The position numbers and the translations under genes were made by a program. A model generated the notes under the pieces. It saw only the letters and a program-made list of their open reading frames with translations, had not been told where the DNA came from and made no database searches. A stretch of DNA of 5,109 bases, taken from NCBI GenBank assembly GCA_002383425.1, contig DFYV01000022.1, positions 11,144 to 16,252 on the forward strand, read 5' to 3'. The stretch's first letter is position 1. Each line of letters starts with the position of its first letter. Below are positions 1 through 5,109 of this stretch, one piece after another. The DNA comes from Bacteroidales bacterium UBA4073 (lineage in GTDB: Bacteria; Bacteroidota; Bacteroidia; Bacteroidales; Tenuifilaceae).

Positions 1-18
1 GAACTTTACGAACTTTAT
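1..18 (+). repeat. Two-copy 9-bp direct repeat at window edge (GAACTTTAY)
   Basis: GAACTTTAC at 1-9 is followed directly by GAACTTTAT at 10-18, after which the pattern breaks down. It could be the right end of a longer tandem array cut by the window edge, since GAACTTT-type arrays occur in Bacteroidota intergenic DNA, or it could be a chance duplication. Confidence 0.4.
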
Positions 19-44
19 AGACTAAACTCATTCATATTTTTTTG

Positions 45-53
45 TAACTTTTG
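45..53 (+). promoter_or_regulatory. Weak promoter-like element before the kinase gene (TAACTTTTG)
   Basis: TAACTTTTG resembles TAnnTTTG with one extra base between TA and TTTG. It lies only 12 bp before the ATG at 66, so a transcript starting from it would have almost no leader. No -33 TTTG is visible at a proper distance. The true promoter may lie upstream of the window. Confidence 0.18.
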
Positions 54-65
54 CGAGAATTTTCC

Positions 66-3000
66 ATGGAAAATATGAGCTCCATCAATCGGAACGAAAA
101 TCACAACAGCGACTGGGAAGGCATAGATCCTAACTTTTTGATTCCATTGGTTTTACAAAATGGGAGCAGCATCTACCTGATCCAAAATTACAGGGTAGTT
201 TTTGCCAATCCCAGCTTTTCGAAACTAACCCGATACACGCTTGAGGAGCTAAACGAAATCCTTTTTTTAGATATAGTACATCCCAAGGACAGGAAGCTGG
301 TTAGAATTCTATTTGACAACGATTTTGCTGAAATCCAAAAGCATACATCCAACAGCTTCACGTTACGAATTTTAACCCGTTACAATGAGCTTAGATGGAT
401 AAAAACCATTTTCTCCATTATTGACTGGCAAGGCATACCTGCGCTCCTATGTACCAGTTTCGATATAACCCAGCAGAAGGAGACAGAAGAGAACATGGTC
501 AACCAGGAGCAAAACCTGAGCATGCTTGTAAATGCATTTGGCGACCTGGTTTTCATTGTTAACCACAACTATAATATTGTTCAGGTAAACAATGCTGTTA
601 TAAACACCCTTGGATATCAGGGACACGAAATATTGCTGGAATCGTTTGTTAAACTTCATGCCGAAAGCGAACGGGGCAAAGCCATAACATCGCTAATGGA
701 GGTTTTTGATGGTGAGCGCAAGCTGTACATTACAGAATTTATCCGTAAAAACGGGAAAAATATTCCTTTTGAAGTCAGAATGATAAAAGGCTACTGGCGC
801 CGTCGCAATGTTATTTATGTTATTGCGCGCGATATCTCCGAGCGCCTTGAAGCCGAAAATTCCATTAAACAATCGGAAGAGAAGTTTTTTAAAGCGTTTA
901 ACGCCAGCTCAGTAATGATGACCATCAGTACCTTAAGCGATGGCATTTATATTGATGCCAACAAGGCATTCATGGAAAAAATCGGATATAATCACGCAGA
1001 AATAGTTGGTAGTAAATCGTCGGAACTCAAGATATTTAAACAAATTGAACGCCGTCACGAATTGATAGAAGCAGTAAAAACCAAAGGTAAAGTTGAAAAA
1101 ATTGAAACCGAGCTGGTAAGTAAAAAGGGTGAAATGCTCACCGTACTGTTATCGGCAGAAATTATCAACATACAAGGAATCGACTGCTTGCTAATGGCCA
1201 TGAGCGATATTACCTACCGAAAACAAGTAGAGGAAGAACTTGCCCGAAGTAGAGCACAACTCCGTGGCACGCTCGATAATTTACCATTCATTGCCTGGCT
1301 AAAGGACAGCAAACGTGGCTACCTTTTTGTAAATAAGCGGTTTACAAACCACTTTGGGATAACCGAAAATCAAATACTTGGCAATACCAGCATTGAACCC
1401 TGGCCTAAACCCTTACTTAAAACCCTTAAGGAAAAAGAAACTGAGGTTCTAAAAAGTAAGCTGCCAGCTACCTGGGAAATTCGGGAAGGCGAAAGAGGCA
1501 TTGAGGAATGGTGGGAATTTCAGCTCACCCCAGTATTTAATATCAACAAAAAAGTTATTGCCATTACAGGCATAGCTCGCAAAATAACCGAGCAAAAAAT
1601 AAATCAATTTAAAATCCAGAAACATTTAGACCGTCAAATACTGCTAACTAAGGTTTCGTTTGTTTTTAACACAAATCTTCCTTTCTCAACGCAAGCCAAC
1701 CAGGCGCTTAACTTAGCTGCAAACGAAATTGGTTTACGAAAGGCATTTATTATTATAGGCAACATACCCAATTTTGAAACTTTCACCTGTTGCACTACCG
1801 CTACAACCAATTTGGTTGAAAACATAAAATCGTACTACTCAGAGTATTCCCCTGACATTGCATCACATTTTCAACAAGACAACAAAAATATTTTTGATAT
1901 TTCTGGTTCAACAATGCCTTCGTACGGTATTCTGAAAAAAATTACAAACAGCCAGCATCTGCTCATCTTCCCTATCCGGTTAAAAGAGAAGTGTCAGGGC
2001 ATTTTTGGGGTTGACTACCCCTATGGCGAAAAGGTAAAAGCTGCCGAAGACAGGGATTTCCTGTTAACCATGTCCAACATCCTATCGGCATCGTACGAAT
2101 CGCATCTGAACGAGGAAGAGCTGCGCAAGGCAAAAGAACTTGCCGAGCAGGCAAGCCATGCCAAAGAACGGTTCCTTTCAACCATGAGCCATGAAATCAG
2201 AACCCCTATGAATGCCATAATAGGCATGGCAAACCTTTTAATTGACGAAGACCCGAAGCCCGAACAAGTTGAAAGCATAAACTCACTGAAATATGCAGCG
2301 GAAAGCTTACTTTCGCTACTAAACGATATACTGGATTACAGTAAAATTGAAGCCGATAAACTCGATTTGATTCAAACCAGCTTCAATACAAACGAATTAT
2401 TCAAAGGGCTTCATAGCACTTTCATTAAAATGGCAATGGGTAAGGGTTTGGCGCTGAACTACAGTGTTGACCACAACATTCCTAACCCACTCATGGGCGA
2501 TAGGGTTCGATTGAACCAGGTACTCACCAACCTTATCGGAAACGCCATTAAGTTTACCGAAAAAGGCGAAGTCAAATTTTTAGCCGAACTCATTGGCAAA
2601 ACCGACACCTCCGTTACGATCAGGTTTACCGTTTCCGATACAGGCATAGGTATCCCAAAAAAAATGCAGGGAGATATTTTCAATGAGTTTACCCAGGTAC
2701 ACGAGGATACCCGTAGGTTTTCGGGTACAGGTTTGGGCTTAGCCATTTCGCAAAGATTAGTAAAACTCATGGGCGGAGCTATTAGCCTTGATAGCGATGA
2801 GGGACGGGGTGCTCGTTTCTTTTTTACCCTCACCTTTAATCCCTGTGCTGCTCAACCTAAAGAAACAACCGAAGAAATTCGCATTCCACCCGGAAAGCAT
2901 CGTGTTCTAATTGTTGAGGATAATGAGCTCAACACGCTGATAGTTAAACGCTTTCTCACCAATTGGGGAATAGATTTTGATCACGCAAGCAATGGCCGCG

Positions 3001-3266
3001 AGGCATTGGAGTGCTTAGTCTGTAATGATTTCGACCTAATACTGATGGACCTTGAAATGCCCGAAATGAATGGATATGATGCAGCCAAAGCCATTAGAAA
3101 TCTTAATGATAAGGTTAAAGCAGCAATTCCCATAATTGCCCTTAGCGCCTCGGCTATGCTCAATGTTCAACAACGCATTTTTGGCATTGGCATGAACGAT
3201 TTTGTTCTCAAACCGTTCAAACCGCAAGAGTTAAAAATGAAGTTGGCCAAATACCTGGTAAAATGA
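66..3266 (+). CDS. Multi-PAS/GAF hybrid sensor histidine kinase with C-terminal receiver domain
   Basis: This is a soluble-looking hybrid sensor kinase of 1066 residues, counted from the ATG at 66. It should autophosphorylate on a histidine in response to an unknown signal and pass the phosphate to its own receiver aspartate. Visible domains are PAS1 (about 24-141), PAS2 (150-263), PAS3 (269-390), PAS4 (395-512), a GAF-like domain (520-685), HisKA (695-765), HATPase_c (811-925) and REC (945-1065). Charged helical linkers join the domains. Key motifs are the H-box SHEIRTPMN with His709, N-box Asn822/Asn826, G1 box DTGIGIP (858-864), F-box near Phe872 and G2 box GTGLGLA from 887. The receiver has Glu951/Asp952, phosphoacceptor Asp995, Ser1027 and Lys1049. 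No transmembrane segment or signal peptide is visible, so it probably acts in the cytoplasm. There is no HPt domain and no neighbouring regulator, so it looks like an orphan. The frame is closed by TAA at 45-47. A TTG at 51 and an ATG at 75 are alternative starts; ATG 66 is preferred, without a clear Shine-Dalgarno sequence. The ligand cannot be told. Confidence 0.95.
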   Translation: MENMSSINRNENHNSDWEGIDPNFLIPLVLQNGSSIYLIQNYRVVFANPSFSKLTRYTLEELNEILFLDIVHPKDRKLVRILFDNDFAEIQKHTSNSFTLRILTRYNELRWIKTIFSIIDWQGIPALLCTSFDITQQKETEENMVNQEQNLSMLVNAFGDLVFIVNHNYNIVQVNNAVINTLGYQGHEILLESFVKLHAESERGKAITSLMEVFDGERKLYITEFIRKNGKNIPFEVRMIKGYWRRRNVIYVIARDISERLEAENSIKQSEEKFFKAFNASSVMMTISTLSDGIYIDANKAFMEKIGYNHAEIVGSKSSELKIFKQIERRHELIEAVKTKGKVEKIETELVSKKGEMLTVLLSAEIINIQGIDCLLMAMSDITYRKQVEEELARSRAQLRGTLDNLPFIAWLKDSKRGYLFVNKRFTNHFGITENQILGNTSIEPWPKPLLKTLKEKETEVLKSKLPATWEIREGERGIEEWWEFQLTPVFNINKKVIAITGIARKITEQKINQFKIQKHLDRQILLTKVSFVFNTNLPFSTQANQALNLAANEIGLRKAFIIIGNIPNFETFTCCTTATTNLVENIKSYYSEYSPDIASHFQQDNKNIFDISGSTMPSYGILKKITNSQHLLIFPIRLKEKCQGIFGVDYPYGEKVKAAEDRDFLLTMSNILSASYESHLNEEELRKAKELAEQASHAKERFLSTMSHEIRTPMNAIIGMANLLIDEDPKPEQVESINSLKYAAESLLSLLNDILDYSKIEADKLDLIQTSFNTNELFKGLHSTFIKMAMGKGLALNYSVDHNIPNPLMGDRVRLNQVLTNLIGNAIKFTEKGEVKFLAELIGKTDTSVTIRFTVSDTGIGIPKKMQGDIFNEFTQVHEDTRRFSGTGLGLAISQRLVKLMGGAISLDSDEGRGARFFFTLTFNPCAAQPKETTEEIRIPPGKHRVLIVEDNELNTLIVKRFLTNWGIDFDHASNGREALECLVCNDFDLILMDLEMPEMNGYDAAKAIRNLNDKVKAAIPIIALSASAMLNVQQRIFGIGMNDFVLKPFKPQELKMKLAKYLVK

Positions 3267-3295
3267 TTTTAAGAAAATGGGTATGATCCGAAAAC

Positions 3296-3367
3296 CACGA
3301 AAGCATGAAAGCACGAAGGCACGAAGGCACGAAGGCACGATAGCACGACAGAACGAAAGCATGATGG
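3296..3367 (+). repeat. 8-bp tandem array, nine units, consensus CACGAARG
   Basis: Nine contiguous 8-bp units run without a gap: CACGAAAG, CATGAAAG, three identical CACGAAGG copies, CACGATAG, CACGACAG, AACGAAAG and CATGATGG. The three identical central copies and divergent edges fit a slippage-type array that has decayed at its ends. It starts 29 bp after the kinase stop codon. An 8-bp unit would shift a reading frame, and no gene runs through it. The same unit recurs in inverted orientation at 3495-3534. Similar short degenerate arrays are familiar in Bacteroidota intergenic DNA; a function is not known to me. Confidence 0.9.
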
Positions 3368-3494
3368 GGAAGGTTTAAGGTTTGAATGAGAAATAAATAT
3401 TAATATGGGAGAAATAAGAACATATATCGGTGTTAACCACTATGTACACAAATCCAGACCAGTGGAAATTATGAAAATCTTTATACATCTCGTA

Positions 3495-3534
3495 CCATCG
3501 TGCTATCGTGCTATCGTGCTATCTCTCAATCGTG
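3495..3534 (-). repeat. Inverted copy of the 8-bp array, five units (CTATCGTG on + strand)
   Basis: Five 8-bp units read CCATCGTG, CTATCGTG, CTATCGTG, CTATCTCT and CAATCGTG on the + strand. The reverse complement of CTATCGTG is CACGATAG, which is exactly one of the units in the array at 3296-3367, so this is the same repeat family in the opposite direction. Aligned in register, 3495-3534 is complementary to 3328-3367 at 31 of 40 positions, and the 14-base GCACGATAGCACGA at 3335-3348 is perfectly complementary to 3498-3511 (also to 3506-3519). The array ends immediately before the candidate promoter of the downstream gene. Confidence 0.85.
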
Positions 3535-3536
3535 CG

Positions 3537-3544
3537 TATTTTTG
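3537..3544 (+). promoter_or_regulatory. Candidate Bacteroidota -7 promoter element (TATTTTTG)
   Basis: TATTTTTG matches the Bacteroidota sigma-ABfr -7 consensus TAnnTTTG exactly. It lies 43 bp before the preferred ATG at 3588, which would give a leader of roughly 35-40 nt. No convincing TTTG -33 element is seen at the expected distance, because that stretch is occupied by the inverted 8-bp array. An 8-bp motif with two free positions can arise by chance in AT-rich DNA, so the call rests mainly on position. Confidence 0.4.
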
Positions 3545-3587
3545 GCTCGCATGCAATGAAAGAGACTTTTCAGAGTTGACTCAGAAG

Positions 3588-5000
3588 ATGAAGCAAAGAC
3601 TTATTCTACTAACGGCACTCACAACCATTTCCATTGCCTGTGCAGCACAGGTGAAGGTAAACATCAAAGTGAACCAATCCATAGGAAGCATGGCAAAACT
3701 CTTGCTATACAAAGGGGAAAGCCAGGTGGAAATCGACTCATGCAAACCCACCCCCGAAGGAGTTTACACTTTCACAATACCCCGTACATCGCCCAAAGGA
3801 ATTTACAGGGTAATCATAGGCAAAGGGGCATCGTTCGACTTCATTGTAGCAGCCGATAGCACAATAAGCTTCGAGACCTTTTCGTTCGCCATCGAAGACA
3901 GCCTTAAAGTAAATCAATCAACAGATAATGAAATATTTATAAACTTCAGAAAGCTTAGGCGCGAAGCTGAGCAAAAAATGTGGTTGCTTGAATCGCTTCG
4001 CAAGTATTATGCAGAACCTTCAATGTTTAGCCAGATGCTCATGGATGAGTATCAGCGCACAGGCCTAAACCTATACATACAGGGCAGTAACCTTGCCTCA
4101 AAAGCAACCAGCTCAATGGTTTCAACTGCCATTCGGCTTGAGCTAACCCCGCAGGTGTTTGTACAAGGCGATGAATGCTCCCAAAAAAAAGCGCTTTCCG
4201 ATGTATGGTGGCATGGCATTGACCTTACCAATGGCGATGTTCGTTTTCTGCCAAACCTTTCGGACCGTTTATGGGATTACCTTGAAAATCTACTTTGCGA
4301 AGGTAAATACACCAAGGAGGAGCAGGACTCAGTTCTATCGGAATACATTCATAAACTTTTTAACCTCCCCATGCATCCCGATGTCAGATCAATGCTGCTG
4401 AACTCGCTTTGCAACGGCTTTGCCGAATCCGATTACTACAATGTGATATCTACATTGCAGCAACTTAGTACCACAAGCCCCTGCCCTGTGTTTAACGATC
4501 CTGAATTAAAAGCAAGACTTAATCTTGAATCCGAACTTTTACCCGGCAAAAAAGCATTCGATTTCACCTTTACCCCTTTGGGACAAAAGAAATCGCTCAA
4601 GCTCTCCAGAAATACATCAAAATTTACGTTGATTTTATTCTGGTCGGTATGGTGTCCTCACTGCATTGAAAGCCTGCCCTTAATCTATGAGATATACAGG
4701 CAATTTAACGGAATAGGATTCGATGTAATAGCTGTATGTATCGATGAAGAGGAAGATGCATATCGCAACCTTGTAAGGCAAAATGGGTTGGATTGGAAGA
4801 ATATAAGAATACCCTACGATACCAACAACAAGGTGATACTAAAGTATAATGTTGATGAAACCCCAAAAATGTTTCTGATTGATTCCATGTTGAATATTGT
4901 TTCGCGCCCCTCAACACCTTCGCATGTAAAAGTATTCCTCCAAAAAAACCTTCACCCTGAAACAAATAAAACAGAAAATACAGAACTTCTGACTCAATAG
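3588..5000 (+). CDS. Exported TlpA/thioredoxin-like protein with DUF4369/DUF5106-like N-terminal part
   Basis: This is a 470-residue exported protein with a C-terminal thioredoxin fold, probably a thiol-disulfide oxidoreductase of the cell envelope. Residues 1-20 look like a signal peptide: KQR followed by a hydrophobic stretch and an ACAAQ cleavage region. Cys18 could be lipidated, but Ser at -3 makes a poor lipobox, so signal peptidase I cleavage is equally possible. Residues 22-105 are beta-rich and resemble the DUF4369 domain found before TlpA modules in Bacteroidota. Residues about 190-290, starting around WWHGIDL, resemble DUF5106. The TlpA-like domain covers about 317-455, with the redox motif WCPHC (Cys356/Cys359) and a cis-proline at Thr425-Pro426. 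The open frame extends upstream to an ATG at 3405, but those 61 codons run through a repeat array and would bury the signal peptide, so ATG 3588 is the better start. There is no strong Shine-Dalgarno sequence. The substrate is unknown, and the family match is from memory of domain patterns. Confidence 0.9.
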   Translation: MKQRLILLTALTTISIACAAQVKVNIKVNQSIGSMAKLLLYKGESQVEIDSCKPTPEGVYTFTIPRTSPKGIYRVIIGKGASFDFIVAADSTISFETFSFAIEDSLKVNQSTDNEIFINFRKLRREAEQKMWLLESLRKYYAEPSMFSQMLMDEYQRTGLNLYIQGSNLASKATSSMVSTAIRLELTPQVFVQGDECSQKKALSDVWWHGIDLTNGDVRFLPNLSDRLWDYLENLLCEGKYTKEEQDSVLSEYIHKLFNLPMHPDVRSMLLNSLCNGFAESDYYNVISTLQQLSTTSPCPVFNDPELKARLNLESELLPGKKAFDFTFTPLGQKKSLKLSRNTSKFTLILFWSVWCPHCIESLPLIYEIYRQFNGIGFDVIAVCIDEEEDAYRNLVRQNGLDWKNIRIPYDTNNKVILKYNVDETPKMFLIDSMLNIVSRPSTPSHVKVFLQKNLHPETNKTENTELLTQ

Positions 5001-5109
5001 CAAAATAAAATGTCGCAAAATTCGTTCATTAACAAGTAGAATTTCTGGAAGAACTAAACGCAGACTTACGCAGAGTTTTTCGCAGAGAACCGCAGAGTTA
5101 GTATTTATT
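5001..5109. other. Gene-free 3' flank of the thioredoxin-like gene
   Basis: The first 58 bp after the TAG stop are AT-rich and show no coding frame and no stem-loop followed by a T-run, so no intrinsic terminator can be called. The rest is the CGCAGAG repeat. No start of a following gene is visible before the window ends. Confidence 0.6.
5059..5100 (+). repeat. Short-period CGCAGAG repeat array, four units
   Basis: The heptamer CGCAGAG, or CGCAGAC in the first copy, begins at 5059, 5069, 5081 and 5091, giving spacings of 10, 12 and 10 bp with variable 3-5 bp linkers. It is unrelated to the CACGAARG family between the genes. CGCAGAG-type arrays are widespread in intergenic DNA of several environmental bacterial groups and have no established function that I know of. 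The array may continue beyond the window, since only 9 bp remain after the last unit. Confidence 0.75.

Larger units (their letters stand above)
3267..3587. other. 321-bp intergenic region with opposed repeat arrays and possible long hairpin
   Basis: This gap contains the nine-unit array, a 127-bp spacer (3368-3494), the five-unit inverted array and a promoter-like element. A transcript through it could fold into a roughly 40-bp imperfect stem closing a 127-nt loop. The spacer is AT-rich. An ATG at 3405 opens a frame that runs into the downstream gene, but its predicted residues look non-genic and cross the repeat. I see no tRNA, no classical GC-stem-plus-T-run terminator and no transposase remnant. 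Confidence 0.6.

Noticed and set aside
51..65. TTG start codon at 51 for the kinase
   Set aside because: It adds only five residues, overlaps the weak promoter-like element and has an ATG 15 bp downstream; PAS1 starts well after either start.
3264..3295. Intrinsic terminator right after the kinase stop
   Set aside because: ATTTT-AAG-AAAAT can form only a 5-bp AT stem with no following T-run, too weak to call.
3296..3367. Possible CRISPR array
   Set aside because: The units are 8 bp and directly contiguous, with no 25-40 bp repeats, no unique spacers and no cas genes in the window.
3437..3465. Stem of CCACT and AGTGG within the spacer
   Set aside because: The arms are only 5 bp with a 19-nt loop, which is expected by chance in a region of this size.
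3267..3587. Insertion sequence or mobile element remnant
   Set aside because: The opposed arrays look superficially like terminal inverted repeats, but there is no transposase fragment, no target-site duplication that I can see, and the spacer is only 127 bp.
4159..4401. Second + strand frame of 80 codons inside the thioredoxin-like gene
   Set aside because: It is fully contained in another frame of a well-supported gene and has no recognisable motif.
4705..4965. Antisense open frame of 86 codons inside the thioredoxin-like gene
   Set aside because: It lies opposite the conserved TlpA domain, has no recognisable protein features, and is best explained as a shadow of the real coding strand.

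Overview
The window looks like chromosomal DNA from a member of the Bacteroidota, probably an environmental Bacteroidales/Marinilabiliales-type bacterium. The reasons are a secreted thioredoxin-fold protein with the domain order typical of that phylum (a DUF4369-like N-terminal region, a DUF5106-like middle and a TlpA-like C-terminus), a TAnnTTTG-type -7 promoter element, start codons without a clear Shine-Dalgarno sequence, moderate-to-low GC, and gaps filled with short degenerate tandem repeats. The assignment is an inference from style; nothing here identifies a species.

Layout: positions 1-65 are a short leader with a two-copy 9-bp repeat and a weak candidate promoter. Positions 66-3266 encode a large, apparently cytoplasmic hybrid histidine kinase with four PAS domains, a GAF-like domain, HisKA, HATPase_c and a C-terminal receiver domain. 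Positions 3267-3587 are a 321-bp gap holding an 8-bp tandem array (nine units) and, 127 bp further on, a five-unit array of the same repeat in inverted orientation. The two could fold into a long imperfect hairpin. A good TAnnTTTG element sits just after the inverted array. Positions 3588-5000 encode an exported TlpA/thioredoxin-like protein with a WCPHC active site. Positions 5001-5109 contain no gene but carry a second repeat family (CGCAGAG at 10-12 bp spacing) that may continue beyond the window.

Both genes are on the + strand, but the 321-bp gap, the repeats and the separate promoter candidate argue against a tight operon. The kinase has all catalytic boxes and a phosphoacceptor aspartate but no HPt domain and no adjacent response regulator, so its output partner must lie elsewhere. 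The thioredoxin-like protein is a probable envelope redox protein. There is no sequence evidence that it functions with the kinase. I see no clear new defence, mobile or RNA system. The most unusual structure is the pair of opposed 8-bp arrays between the genes.
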